A stretch of 64,000 nt of DNA from Desulfurococcales archaeon (GCA_027022365.1 JALVYU010000031.1:1-64000), one strand, 5' to 3'. Shown: positions 42,012-51,595, counted from the first letter of the stretch. Translations and numbers: made by a program. The notes: a model not told the origin generated them from the letters alone.

Positions 42012-42560
42012 TTATTTCTCCTTCTTCTTCGCCTCGAACGGCTTTATACGGATCAATAATGTATTCTTTGTCACGGCTTTGCCAGGTTCAACTCTGATCT
42101 CCTCAACTATTCCATCGACATCACTCCTTATCATAGTGACCATTTTCATAGACTCTATTAATGCTACTACATCACCGGCTGTGACCTTGTCACCCGGCTT
42201 CACTTTAATATCTATGACTTTTCCGCTAAGCGGTGCTCTGATCTCTCCTGGTCTGCTGATGACCTTACCGGTCGTTTTACTTGTTCCCGATGCACCAGCC
42301 AATGGTATAAGCTCAACGATCTTGCTCACCAGCGCGTTTTCATCGTTAATGAAGATACCGGTATCATCGGCTCTGACCTTATAGGTTTCACCGTTGATCT
42401 CGACCAAGAGGGTATTATCGTCAACCTTCTTCTTGAAGATAATCTCAAGCTCCTCGTTACCACCAATGAGCCTCACAGCCACCTTGTTCTTGCCGGTATC
42501 TTTTACCTCGACATCAACTATGTCTCCGCTGAACGTTTCCACTCGGTAGCGTCTCGGCAT
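42012..42560 (-). CDS. biotin carboxyl carrier protein
   Basis: A 182-residue biotin carrier. The C-terminal 75 residues are a biotinyl domain (IRAPLSGKVIDIKVKPGDKV ... ALIESMKMVTMIRSDVDG) with the biotinylated lysine in ESMKM (about residue 139), a canonical site. The N-terminal 95 residues form a beta-rich domain joined by an alanine/serine/threonine linker. Its stop is 16 bp from the stop of the convergent carboxyltransferase gene, with which it must act although the two are not co-transcribed. Confidence 0.92.
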   Translation of the reverse strand: MPRRYRVETFSGDIVDVEVKDTGKNKVAVRLIGGNEELEIIFKKKVDDNTLLVEINGETYKVRADDTGIFINDENALVSKIVELIPLAGASGTSKTTGKVISRPGEIRAPLSGKVIDIKVKPGDKVTAGDVVALIESMKMVTMIRSDVDGIVEEIRVEPGKAVTKNTLLIRIKPFEAKKKEK

Positions 42561-42657
42561 TAATGCAACACCCTTGGCCGTGCTAGCTATAATGAATTAT
42601 CGTTTCACCTATATTAAATCCTGTTAAACAAATTATGATATCAAACGGTGTAGTGAC

Positions 42658-43995
42658 TTGGCGAAACTTCTGCTCGAAAAAGAAATGATATACGCGTTGA
42701 TAGAGGCTGTACGGTTCGCAGAAGAGATTAAGCCTAGCCAGGACGCTAAGCGAAGAGCGTTCAGAAAATACGGGTTGTTAGGTGGTAAGAGAGACCCGCT
42801 CGTGACAGCCGTTTTCTACGGTATAATGAAGCATCTGGGAATACTTGATAGGATTATCGAGAAGGTAATCGGGGTCGAACCACTAATACTGGACCCGTGG
42901 CTCAGAGCAGCGCTCCGGGCAGTCCTAGAGATCATAGTTTTTAGGGATCCTTCCCAGAAAACACTAAAACTACTCGATAAACCAGTAGCTGAACTAATCT
43001 CGCATAAAACCCATCCCTACACCGGCATGTATTACCACAGGCTTTTCGAAACAAAACTAAAGAACTACAAGTATGAGCCGAGCAGTGAGGACGAAAAAAT
43101 AGAGTATAAGTACTTCCTGCCATCATGGTATGTGAGAAAGATAAGAGAACTCCTAGGCGACGAAACCGATGAGCTCATAAGAAGTCTTGACACACCACTA
43201 CCAATAAGCATCAGGGTCAATACCCTCAAGACCAGTGTCGACGCAATAGTAAAGCAGCTTAAGAAGGAGGGAAAACAGCCAGAAGTCTCAAAAATAGTCC
43301 CTACAGTCATAAGGTTTAAGGGCCCATACAACTTCGAGAAATCTCCTATTTGGCGTAAAGGAATGATCATAATGCAGGAGGAAGCCAGCGCTCTGGCATC
43401 CCTTATCCTCGCACCCGAGCCCGGCATGACCGTTGTAGACATAGCGGCAGCGCCGGGCGGCAAGACCGAGCACATGGGAGAACTAATGAAGAATCAAGGA
43501 ACAATATATGCCTTCGACATCAACAAGCTCAGAATGCAGAGGCTTAAACAAATCATTAGGCGGGCTGGCATAAATATAGTCAAGACTTACCTCAGGGACG
43601 GACGAGAAGCCCCGAGAATACTGGGCGAGGAGATAGCTGATAGAGTACTCGTCGACGCACCATGCAGTAGTGATGGAACCCTAATGAAAAACCCTGATCT
43701 TAGGTGGAGACTACGTCCAGAGAAAGTAGAGGAGCTGAGCAAACTACAGTATGAGTTGCTCGAGGCCGGCTGGAAGCTACTACGAAGAGGGGGAAGGCTA
43801 CTCTACTGTACATGTAGTTTGTTGAGAGAAGAGAACGAGGACGTGGTAGCAAGGTTCCTAAAGAAACACGGCAATGCAAGACTCGTCGAGCTGAACGGAC
43901 CATACAGCCCCGGTTTTATACCCGGCACCATGAGGGCATGGCCACATAAACATAGAACAATAGGCTTCTTCTACGCTTTGCTAGAGAAGAAATAA
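42658..43995 (+). CDS. RNA (cytosine-5) methyltransferase, NusB-Nop2/Sun type
   Basis: A 445-residue SAM-dependent m5C methyltransferase. The first 130 residues are a NusB-like helical domain, as in bacterial RsmB. The catalytic core shows RVNTLKTS, QEEASALASLILAPEPGMTVVDIAAAPGGKTEHM, VLVDAPCSSDGTLMKNPD (motif IV cysteine) and LLYCTCSL (motif VI nucleophile). Both catalytic cysteines are present. The substrate, rRNA or tRNA, is not decided by sequence. TTG 42658 has GGTG seven bases upstream. Confidence 0.9.
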   Translation: MAKLLLEKEMIYALIEAVRFAEEIKPSQDAKRRAFRKYGLLGGKRDPLVTAVFYGIMKHLGILDRIIEKVIGVEPLILDPWLRAALRAVLEIIVFRDPSQKTLKLLDKPVAELISHKTHPYTGMYYHRLFETKLKNYKYEPSSEDEKIEYKYFLPSWYVRKIRELLGDETDELIRSLDTPLPISIRVNTLKTSVDAIVKQLKKEGKQPEVSKIVPTVIRFKGPYNFEKSPIWRKGMIIMQEEASALASLILAPEPGMTVVDIAAAPGGKTEHMGELMKNQGTIYAFDINKLRMQRLKQIIRRAGINIVKTYLRDGREAPRILGEEIADRVLVDAPCSSDGTLMKNPDLRWRLRPEKVEELSKLQYELLEAGWKLLRRGGRLLYCTCSLLREENEDVVARFLKKHGNARLVELNGPYSPGFIPGTMRAWPHKHRTIGFFYALLEKK

Positions 43996-44060
43996 TTAGG
44001 TTTATCATGGATACCTTTAAACATGTATGATCAAGGTATCGTAGGAAGCAGTGATGGGCC

Positions 44061-45458
44061 TTGAAGCTATTCGGTACCGCTGGGATCAGGAAAAAATACC
44101 CCGACGTCTTGGATCCAGTGCTCGCATATAAACTGGGACTAGTCCTGAGACGGACAATTCGTGCCCGTGAAGCCTATATCGTATATGATTCCAGGACCAC
44201 GGGCCACTTATTCACGGCATCAATATCAGCGGGCCTCATGGCCTCAGGATTCAATGTGAACATCATAGGCCTAGCCCCTACGCCCGTCGCAGCCTATGCG
44301 GCGAAAAAACACGGGGCACTCGGAATATCGGTTACCGCGAGCCACAACCCGCCAGAATACAATGGCTTTAAATTCTACGACAATGAAGGCTACGAGTACG
44401 TGCGTAGCCTCGAAAACGTAATAGAGGAGAACCTCGACAAAACAAAACCTCTACCATGGGACAAAGTAGGAAAGACGAGAATAATTCCTCGAGTACTCGA
44501 TGACTACATCCGTGACATGGCAAACATCATCGGTGAAACGAGACCTGTATGGAAGCCCAGAATAGTCATAGACTTAGCCAATGGTACGGCATATAATGTC
44601 ACACCAAACATTGTTCGTATCCTTGGAGCAGTACCAATAACGATCAATGCTAATCCTGACGGGTACTTCCCAGTCAGACCACCCGAGCCACGCAAAGATG
44701 TCCTTGAGTCGTATTTGAAGCTATATTCCTCTATAGAACCAGCCATGATCCTAGCCCATGACGGCGACGCTGATAGACTGGCCGTACTCGATCCTCATAC
44801 AGGCTTCATAAGGCAGGACAGGATCATAGCATTATACGCTAAGCTGGCATTACTCGAGAGAAAAGGACACGTAATAGTATCAATCGACACGGGCAAGGTA
44901 GTCGATAAAGTAGTCGAAGAACTAGGAGGTAAGCTAGAGCGATACCTCTTAGGGAAAACCCACGAGCGAGTAAAAGAGCTCGGCGCATCAAATGTAGCGA
45001 TAGCGGCAGAGCCCTGGAAACTAATAGATCCAAGGTGGGGTCCCTGGGTCGACGGCATATGGCAAGCGGCTATACTCACCAAGCTAGTCGTGGAGAGAGG
45101 TAAACCTCTCGCTAAAATCCTTGATGAAGAGGGTATCCCCGACTATCCATGGGATAGGAGAAGCTATTTATTCTCGCCGATAGAGGTGAGGGATAAAATA
45201 TACCTTGATCTTGTTGAAGAGCTGAAAACACTGCTAGGCGGGCCCGATAACATAATAACTATTGACGGATACAGGTACGAGTACAGAGATGGCTCATGGA
45301 TTCTAGTGCGGAAAAGCGGTACCGAGCCCAAGATCAGACTATACATGGAGGCACAACGACAGGATAGGCTCAAAGAAATGATTGAGAAGACCGAGAACAA
45401 GATAAAGGAACTATGCAGAAAACATGATGCAAAGATAATAGAAAAAACTATCGGATAA
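44061..45458 (+). CDS. phosphohexomutase (phosphomannomutase/phosphoglucosamine mutase family)
   Basis: A 465-residue alpha-D-phosphohexomutase. Active-site loops in order: TASHNPPEYNGFK (phosphorylated serine, about residue 92), HDGDADR (metal-binding), and RKSGTEPKIR (phosphate-binding). The sugar-specificity loop, usually GEESGH or GEQSGH, is here AAEPWKLIDPRWGPWVDGIW, a variant I recall from some archaeal members, so substrate preference (mannose, glucose or glucosamine phosphate) cannot be read off. TTG 44061 is followed directly by the family start KLFGTAGIR. Confidence 0.9.
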   Translation: MKLFGTAGIRKKYPDVLDPVLAYKLGLVLRRTIRAREAYIVYDSRTTGHLFTASISAGLMASGFNVNIIGLAPTPVAAYAAKKHGALGISVTASHNPPEYNGFKFYDNEGYEYVRSLENVIEENLDKTKPLPWDKVGKTRIIPRVLDDYIRDMANIIGETRPVWKPRIVIDLANGTAYNVTPNIVRILGAVPITINANPDGYFPVRPPEPRKDVLESYLKLYSSIEPAMILAHDGDADRLAVLDPHTGFIRQDRIIALYAKLALLERKGHVIVSIDTGKVVDKVVEELGGKLERYLLGKTHERVKELGASNVAIAAEPWKLIDPRWGPWVDGIWQAAILTKLVVERGKPLAKILDEEGIPDYPWDRRSYLFSPIEVRDKIYLDLVEELKTLLGGPDNIITIDGYRYEYRDGSWILVRKSGTEPKIRLYMEAQRQDRLKEMIEKTENKIKELCRKHDAKIIEKTIG

Positions 45459-45462
45459 AAGA

Positions 45463-45639
45463 CTACTTGATAATCCTCCTTTTCCTAAGCATCGTTTTGA
45501 GCTCTTCGCGATCCATGAGCTCTAAACCCTTGATTTTTTCAAGTACTCGGCGAGCTTCTTCCCGAAGACTTGGCTCCAAATCCTTTAAAACATCTTCAAT
45601 GATCTCCTTCTTGCTGCGTTTATCTCTGTAGAGGGACAA
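45463..45639 (-). CDS. small basic/acidic helical protein, 58 residues
   Basis: A short reading frame, MSLYRDKRSKKEIIEDVL, continuing KDLEPSLREEARRVLEKI and ending MLRKRRIIK. It is entirely helical, with alternating charges and no hydrophobic segment. A stop codon directly precedes the TTG, so this is the earliest start. The strong helical bias and the position, ending 4 bp from the stop of the convergent phosphohexomutase, argue that it is real. No family is recognised. Confidence 0.5.
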   Translation of the reverse strand: MSLYRDKRSKKEIIEDVLKDLEPSLREEARRVLEKIKGLELMDREELKTMLRKRRIIK

Positions 45640-45712
45640 TCACGACCCCGAAACATGTTCTTAATTAATCCTTCGTATGTCCCAATATTTAATGTTTAAT
45701 AATACAGAACAA

Positions 45713-47236
45713 CTAGAAGATCAAATTATTGATGCTCACTGGGTAGACCTTAATACTTCTTATAAGCCCGATATTGATCATCAAGGGATCATTGTCAAAG
45801 CCGATAATGTCAGCATAGCATCCGGGCAGGAGAGCACCCAGAGAACTATCACGTAGGAGGAATGACGCTGTTCTCGTATAAAGGTGGAGGGCATCTACGA
45901 GTTCTAGTTTTTCATTAGGTGCGTATTTCTCGTAGGGGCTTCCAGGATCTCTAGTGACTGCATAATATAGTCCGTCACGAGGATCAATCGGCTCCACGGG
46001 ACAATCTGTCGAGAAGCTTACTGTTGTCCTCTCCATGAGCGAACGGAACCTATATGCCCATCTGACCCTATATCCTATCCTTTCCATTATCCACTTATCT
46101 GATGCTATGAATCTCGGCTGCACACTTATGAGTGGTTTTATCTCACGTATCATTTCTAGCTGGTCATCCCTGACGAGACTCGCATGCTCGATCCTGAGCA
46201 AATGACTGTGCTCTTTGAATAGATAATAGGCTTTTAGAACCTCATCCAGAGACGCATCGCCGATAGCATGGATAGCCACTTGTGCACCGGCCTTGACCGC
46301 CTCTTCGACGTATTTTATTATTTCATCATGCGTTAGAAGTAGTTTTCCGCGATTTCCAAGATCGTCATTGTAAGGTGTTGAGAGATATGCCGTCCTAGTA
46401 CCTAGAGCGCCGTCGGCGAGCAGTTTTATTCCAAGAACTCTAATGTTTCCTCTCGCCTTATCTCTCCACCGATAATATTCCTCGACCCAGTCCTCTTGTC
46501 CAGGATAAATGTAGACGTACACCCTTATTCTCAGTTCTCCGCTTCTTTCTGCCCCTAGCAGTGCCTTCATGCATTGCTCATCGCATCCCGTAACAGCTAC
46601 TGTGGTAACACCGTGTCTCAGAATATGGTTTTGAGCCTCCAGTATCATGTTAATGAAATCCTCTTTTTCGATCCTGCTCTTGATCCAGGAGTATGTCTTC
46701 CATAGCGCGTCTTCAACTAGAATGCCTTTCTCCAGATCAACTTGATCTTTTGGTAGAGTCTCTAGGAGTGTCTCCAACCCCTTAATACCAGCTGTGTTGA
46801 GGAAACCCATGTGGCCACTCTTATGTATTAGGAGTACAGGATGCTCAGGAATTAATGAGTCTAGTTTGTTTTTATCAATGATTTTATCATCGATGAACAA
46901 GTTGTGGTCGAATCCCCTCCCGACGATCCATTCTCCTACCTTGTTCTTTACAACAGATATTCGCTCTGAGAGTTCCTCCATACTAGTTATTTTGGATAAG
47001 TCTATTGTCCGTAACATGACCGCGAGAGTATCAATATGCATATGTGTGTCTATGAAGCCCGGCGCTAACACGTAATTATAGTTCCTCTTCTCGGCCCCGA
47101 CGGCCGAGGCTTTTTTCTCGGCGTTGAGACCATAAGCTATAACCCTCCCTCTGCATACGAGTAGCTTATCAGTAGCGATGAGCGGCTTGTAAGAGAGTAT
47201 GATCCTAGGTGATGAGAAAAGAACGCATTCACTCAC
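45713..47236 (-). CDS. YtcJ-like amidohydrolase
   Basis: A 507-residue metal-dependent hydrolase of the amidohydrolase-3 (YtcJ) group. VLAPGFIDTHMHIDTL carries the HxH metal site, HKSGHMGFLNTAG, GIKLLADGALGTRTAYL, VAIHAIGDASLDEVL and STDCPVEPIDPRDG follow in family order. Members hydrolyse N-acyl or amide bonds of diverse compounds; the substrate is unknown. The GTG start lies 7 bp after the stop of the upstream FAD-dependent reductase gene, so the two form an operon. Confidence 0.88.
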   Translation of the reverse strand: MSECVLFSSPRIILSYKPLIATDKLLVCRGRVIAYGLNAEKKASAVGAEKRNYNYVLAPGFIDTHMHIDTLAVMLRTIDLSKITSMEELSERISVVKNKVGEWIVGRGFDHNLFIDDKIIDKNKLDSLIPEHPVLLIHKSGHMGFLNTAGIKGLETLLETLPKDQVDLEKGILVEDALWKTYSWIKSRIEKEDFINMILEAQNHILRHGVTTVAVTGCDEQCMKALLGAERSGELRIRVYVYIYPGQEDWVEEYYRWRDKARGNIRVLGIKLLADGALGTRTAYLSTPYNDDLGNRGKLLLTHDEIIKYVEEAVKAGAQVAIHAIGDASLDEVLKAYYLFKEHSHLLRIEHASLVRDDQLEMIREIKPLISVQPRFIASDKWIMERIGYRVRWAYRFRSLMERTTVSFSTDCPVEPIDPRDGLYYAVTRDPGSPYEKYAPNEKLELVDALHLYTRTASFLLRDSSLGALLPGCYADIIGFDNDPLMINIGLIRSIKVYPVSINNLIF

Positions 47237-47243
47237 AGCCTAT

Positions 47244-48596
47244 CTACCAGTTCCTCAATAGTATTCTTCCGGCGATTACAAGCGCGTCCCATACCGTGTT
47301 GACGGGTGGCGCGTAGCCGAGGTCTGTGAAGAATAGGTCCTCTACAACGCCTCTTCTATGAAGGAGTGCGGCGACAACATTAATCCTCCAATAGGCGTCT
47401 TCACCACCAATGGCCTGGGCCCCTAGGAGGAGCCCTGATTTCTTATCAGCAATTACTTTCAGCAAGACTTTCCCGGAGCCGGGCATGTAGCTAGGTTTAG
47501 TTCTTGCCTCGACTAGGGCCGCAATAGGATCGAATCCGTGCCTAACAGCCTCTTTCATTGTTAGCCCTGTCCCGGCGACAACTACTCCCTTAATGCTGGT
47601 CACGCTCGTGCCTGCGACGCCGGGGAACAATATTGTTTTACCTGCAATGTTTGAGCCCGCCACGTATCCCTCCTTATTGGCTTCCTGTGCGAAAGGAGCC
47701 CAGGTATACTTGTCTGTAACAACGTGTTTAACTTCGACGTTGTCGCCTGCTGCGTATATGTCCGGATTACTTGTCCTCATCATGCTGTCAACGATGATTG
47801 CCCCGCTCTTCCCTGTTCTAAGACCTAGTTGTTCGGCGATCGATGTGTTAGGCTCTATCCCTGTAGCCACTACTACGGCGTCGGCCTCGTAGGTGTTCTT
47901 GGAGGTTATGACTTCTAGGCGTCCGTTCTTCCTCCTTATCTCCTTAAGGCTCTCGCCATAATTGATTAGTATCCCCTTGTCTCGCAAGATACTTGCGAGC
48001 TTCCCACCCATATCGGGGTCCAAGAGCCTTGACAACGGGTACTCGGACCGCGTCGATATTATGACGTTTTTACCGATCCTTTGAAGGTTTTCGGCGAGCT
48101 CTAAGCCTATGTAGCCGCTACCGATTATAACGATGTCCCTGACGGAATCTCTGCTGATCTCTTCTCTGAGAACGACCGCATCATCTATGTGGTGAAGCTT
48201 ATAGACGCCGGACTGGTCGATTCCAGGTATGTCTGGGAGGTCGGCCTTTGCACCGCTGGCTATGAGCAGTATATCCCACTCATATTTTCCTCTCCCATCC
48301 GGCCCCTCGTATTCTAGGGTTTTCTTATCGGGATCAATACTAGTGACCCGGTGATTCAGCCTTAGATCAATACCCCTCTTCTCAATGAAGAATCTGGGAG
48401 GATAATGCATTAGTTTCTCCGGCTTATCGATAAGACCTCCGACATAGTACGGTGTCCCACATAGCGCGAAGCTCGCCCATCGAGTCTTCTCAAATACTGT
48501 TACGTGGTAATCGGGTCTAAGTTTCTTGATACGGGATGCAGCCGCTAATCCCGCGGGTCCGGCACCAATAATAGCGACCCTGATGCTCATAATCAT
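47244..48596 (-). CDS. FAD/NAD(P)-dependent disulfide reductase (CoA-disulfide reductase/NADH oxidase family)
   Basis: A 450-residue flavoprotein with FAD (VAIIGAGPAGLAAASRI), NAD(P) (IVIIGSGYIGLELAENL) and second FAD (NPDIYAAGDN) motifs. The single active-site cysteine is in ASFALCGTPYYVGGLI (about residue 46), as in CoA-disulfide reductases and related NADH oxidases and polysulfide reductases. In hyperthermophiles lacking glutathione this enzyme keeps CoA reduced or reduces sulfur, which fits a sulfur-respiring anaerobe. The start is ATG 48596, or the ATG two codons on. It leads an operon with the amidohydrolase. Confidence 0.88.
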   Translation of the reverse strand: MIMSIRVAIIGAGPAGLAAASRIKKLRPDYHVTVFEKTRWASFALCGTPYYVGGLIDKPEKLMHYPPRFFIEKRGIDLRLNHRVTSIDPDKKTLEYEGPDGRGKYEWDILLIASGAKADLPDIPGIDQSGVYKLHHIDDAVVLREEISRDSVRDIVIIGSGYIGLELAENLQRIGKNVIISTRSEYPLSRLLDPDMGGKLASILRDKGILINYGESLKEIRRKNGRLEVITSKNTYEADAVVVATGIEPNTSIAEQLGLRTGKSGAIIVDSMMRTSNPDIYAAGDNVEVKHVVTDKYTWAPFAQEANKEGYVAGSNIAGKTILFPGVAGTSVTSIKGVVVAGTGLTMKEAVRHGFDPIAALVEARTKPSYMPGSGKVLLKVIADKKSGLLLGAQAIGGEDAYWRINVVAALLHRRGVVEDLFFTDLGYAPPVNTVWDALVIAGRILLRNW

Positions 48597-48695
48597 ATCG
48601 CCTAGAACAGTTTTGTTTCCGTGCTCTAGTTTTTGGATTAGGTCTTTTTAATAAGTAGCGTAGACGTATATCATGATTGAATGGGGGTATCTATT

Positions 48696-49268
48696 ATGCC
48701 GAAATACATAGCAATGGCTCATGGGAGAATATTAGGAGTTTATAATAGTTTTGCTGAGGCGCTTAGAGCTCTTGTAGAGGTTGGTGAGGGCGAAATATAC
48801 AGGGGTGAGCTGATCCTACGCCTAGGCCCTGAAGAAGCAGAAGATCTGAGGGGCTACCTTCCGGGTGTACCCCTAGAGCCTGTGGAAGCACCTAGAACAC
48901 CGGGACCACGTAGAGGCGTGGCAGTTGTACTAGACCAGATGTTCAGAGGGTTCTTCGTAGAGGTGTTGTCTAGGGAGTTCAGAGACATTGAGATACACGA
49001 GATAGTAGGTAAGGGCTTGGAGAAGACAATCCGTGTCGGGAATATTTTCAGACACCCAGCCGCTAACGACTATGATGTGGCGAGACTCGTGGAAACCCTT
49101 GCCGAGAAGGGCAAGAAAGTCATATTCTTCACCGGAGACAAGAAACTCTATAATCACATTGCAGGCTATGAAGGTGTCGCAGCATATTATGCACCGCCCA
49201 ACGAGTTCCCGAGTAAAGAGGCTCTTGCAAAGTTTATGGTAGAGAAGATAAAGGAGAATCTTGGCTGA
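48696..49268 (+). CDS. uncharacterised alpha/beta protein
   Basis: Unrecognised 190-residue protein in two parts: a small N-terminal domain (MPKYIAMAHGRILGVYNSFAE), a proline linker (APRTPGPRR), and a C-terminal Rossmann-like domain (GVAVVLDQMFRGFFVEVL, DVARLVETLAEKGKKVIFFTGDKKLY). Strand-turn-helix repeats with VLDQM and FFTGD suggest a PIN-like or HAD-like fold, but no complete active site is visible. ATG 48696 has GGGGG eight bases upstream and is preferred over ATG 48681. The next gene overlaps it by 8 bp. Confidence 0.6.
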   Translation: MPKYIAMAHGRILGVYNSFAEALRALVEVGEGEIYRGELILRLGPEEAEDLRGYLPGVPLEPVEAPRTPGPRRGVAVVLDQMFRGFFVEVLSREFRDIEIHEIVGKGLEKTIRVGNIFRHPAANDYDVARLVETLAEKGKKVIFFTGDKKLYNHIAGYEGVAAYYAPPNEFPSKEALAKFMVEKIKENLG

Positions 49269-49917
49269 GCAGCTGACAAGGATTTCTTTTTCCCGCAAAT
49301 ATTTTAGTTTTGGGGACAGAACCGTTAGTGTGGACGATGACTGTCTTATTCTATGTTTGGGGTGCCAGTACGTATTGACTAGCGGTGGTGAACAGAACAG
49401 TAAGGCGTTGTCTCTCGACGAGATACTTGAGATGAGTGTAGGAGAATTCATGAGAAAATACAGGCCTCCATCAACAACATACATTATAGCTAGGCCGGGA
49501 ACTAAGCTCTATAACATATTAAAGGCGGTTGCCACGGGTCATCCACAGATAGTGATCGTGATAGATGAGAGCAGGAGACCCGTAGGCTTTATAACAGATA
49601 CTCATCTACTTAAAAGCCTCCAACTAAGGCACGGTCATAGGAGCATATTGTCATCGTTCACAGTATCTCGATTTATACTCCCACTGGATAAGAGCCTAAA
49701 TGTCCCCGTTGAGAGCATTATGGATAGGAGACCCCCTGTTGTGAAAATAGATCAGAAACTCATTGACGTTATTAGACAGATGATACATCTTGATGTTTCT
49801 GCCGTCATCGTGACTGATGAAAAAGAGAGAGTTATAGGAGTCCTCACTCGTCGTCATATCATCAGGGCTGTTCTTAACATCTTATTGGGTGAACCAATGA
49901 TTATTGATCTTGAATAA
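49261..49917 (+). CDS. CBS-domain pair protein
   Basis: A 218-residue protein. The N-terminal 60 residues have two close cysteines (DDDCLILCLGCQYV), possibly metal-binding. Two CBS repeats follow: first GTKLYNILKAVATGHPQIVIVIDESRRPVGFITDTHLL, then VESIMDRRPPVVKIDQKLIDVI ... VSAVIVTDEKERVIGVLTRRHII. CBS pairs bind adenosine nucleotides and act as energy sensors. The TTG start, with AAAGGAGAAT just upstream, lies within the preceding gene, showing translational coupling. The partner it regulates is unknown, though the unassigned upstream protein is the obvious candidate. Confidence 0.82.
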   Translation: MAEQLTRISFSRKYFSFGDRTVSVDDDCLILCLGCQYVLTSGGEQNSKALSLDEILEMSVGEFMRKYRPPSTTYIIARPGTKLYNILKAVATGHPQIVIVIDESRRPVGFITDTHLLKSLQLRHGHRSILSSFTVSRFILPLDKSLNVPVESIMDRRPPVVKIDQKLIDVIRQMIHLDVSAVIVTDEKERVIGVLTRRHIIRAVLNILLGEPMIIDLE

Positions 49918-50037
49918 AAACTCCGGCATGTTCTTGGGAAATATTTAAATATTCGTTCAATACCTAAGATAATGGTTTGCCCAGAAAAGTTCCACCAATA
50001 TAATTTTGTGAAAATATCATATATAGGTGTAAGGGAA

Positions 50038-51567
50038 ATGGGTATCCATCTAGAGACCCGTCATTTTCAGATTGAACCCATAGATGTAGATATCGGCAGA
50101 TCAATCGTGATCATGCACGAGTCTGACGCCCACGAGCTGGGTTTAGGTCCAACGTCGAGGGTAAGGCTCGCCAAAGGCGATAGGATAAGGAACGCTGTGG
50201 TGGCCCTGACAAGAACAATGGTTAGTCCGGGAAAAATACTAGTCAGCCGAGACATAATCGATGCGCTCAAGCTGACCAAGCACGACACCGTCGGGGTACG
50301 CCCTATACCGGTTCCGCCGAGCTTCTATATCCTGCAGAGAAGGCTCAAGGGGGAAAGGATCAGCCAGGACGAGATGTTCAAATTAATAAAAGATATAGTT
50401 GACGGAGCATACGGCGAGGCAGAAATCGCTGCTTTCCTGACCAGCCAGCTATACTATGAGCTCAGCGAGGACGAGCTACACTCCCTAATAAGAGCAATGG
50501 TAGAGACCGGGAGCAAGATAGTGTTCGAAGACACGGTCTTCGACGAGCACAGCATAGGTGGTGTGCCCGGCAACAGTAAAGTAGCTCTAATAGCTGTCCC
50601 AACAGTAGCTGCGGCAGGCCTACTAATACCTAAGACGAGTAGCCGTGCGATAACGAGTCCGGCCGGGACAGCAGACACCATGGAGACGCTTGCAAGGGTG
50701 GATTTCACTGCCGAGGAGATAAAGGAGATAGCAAGGAAGGTCAGGGCAACACTTGCCTGGGGTGGACGGCTCAATCTAGCCCCTGCAGACGATATCTTCG
50801 TGAATATAGAGCGTAAACTAAGCATTGATCCATGGCACCAGATGGTTGCAAGCATACTGGCGAAGAAAGCCGCTATGGGTGTGGACAACCTCGTAATAGA
50901 TATTCCGGTCGGGCGTAAAGCCAAGGTCAAAAGCCTTGAGGAAGCCGACCAGCTTGCAGGGATATTTATAAGGCAGGCCGCCAGGCTCGGGATGAGGATC
51001 AAGATAGCGCTGACGTTTGGAGGCCAGCCAATAGGGGCGACCGCTGGCCCCGCTCTTGAGGCTATGGAGGCGCTGAAGACTATGATTGAGAGAAAAGGTA
51101 AGAAGAGCCTGCTGGACAAGGCATTAACGATCGCCGGCATGGTGTTGGAGCTCAGTGGAAAAGTACCGCCAGGACAGGGCTTCGAGGCGGCACGCGAGAT
51201 ATTCATGTCGGGCAAGACCTACGAGAAGTTCAAGGAGATCGTTGAAGCACAGGGCGGGGACCCGAACGTAAAGCCCGAAGACCTCCCTGTCGGAAAACAC
51301 TCCTACACAATAACATCGCCTATAGCCGGGGCTGTAACATATATCGATAATGCGGCCATAACAACAATAGCACGTGCAGCGGGGGCACCGTTTGATAAAG
51401 GAGCTGGCGTCTACCTCCACGCCAAAGTAGGATACAGGGTAAACAAGGGAGACCCACTAATAACAATCTACAGTAGCAGCTCGACCCGTCTACAAGAAGC
51501 AGTTAATCTAGCGACAAGATATTCTCCATTGATTGTAGAGGGTATGTTGCTCAAAGTATTACCGTAA
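50038..51567 (+). CDS. deoA: AMP phosphorylase
   Basis: Archaeal AMP phosphorylase converts AMP and phosphate to adenine and ribose-1,5-bisphosphate, feeding the pathway through ribulose-1,5-bisphosphate to type III RuBisCO. The 509-residue protein has the N-terminal AMPpase-specific domain, then the pyrimidine-phosphorylase core: AEIAAFLTSQLYY, DEHSIGGVPGNSKVALIAVPTVAAAG, KTSSRAITSPAGTADTME and a C-terminal swivel domain (ITSPIAGAVTYIDN, AGVYLHAKVGYRVNKGDPL). ATG 50038 has GGTG eight bases upstream and matches family length; the frame opens at 49972. R15P isomerase and RuBisCO are not in the window. Confidence 0.92.
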   Translation: MGIHLETRHFQIEPIDVDIGRSIVIMHESDAHELGLGPTSRVRLAKGDRIRNAVVALTRTMVSPGKILVSRDIIDALKLTKHDTVGVRPIPVPPSFYILQRRLKGERISQDEMFKLIKDIVDGAYGEAEIAAFLTSQLYYELSEDELHSLIRAMVETGSKIVFEDTVFDEHSIGGVPGNSKVALIAVPTVAAAGLLIPKTSSRAITSPAGTADTMETLARVDFTAEEIKEIARKVRATLAWGGRLNLAPADDIFVNIERKLSIDPWHQMVASILAKKAAMGVDNLVIDIPVGRKAKVKSLEEADQLAGIFIRQAARLGMRIKIALTFGGQPIGATAGPALEAMEALKTMIERKGKKSLLDKALTIAGMVLELSGKVPPGQGFEAAREIFMSGKTYEKFKEIVEAQGGDPNVKPEDLPVGKHSYTITSPIAGAVTYIDNAAITTIARAAGAPFDKGAGVYLHAKVGYRVNKGDPLITIYSSSSTRLQEAVNLATRYSPLIVEGMLLKVLP

Positions 51568-51595
51568 AATTATCCTCGCCGGTTAAAACGCCTTT

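Noticed and set aside
45637-45660. Alternative 5' reading ATG TTT CGG before the 58-residue gene
   Set aside because: It is in a different frame and stops after 19 codons.
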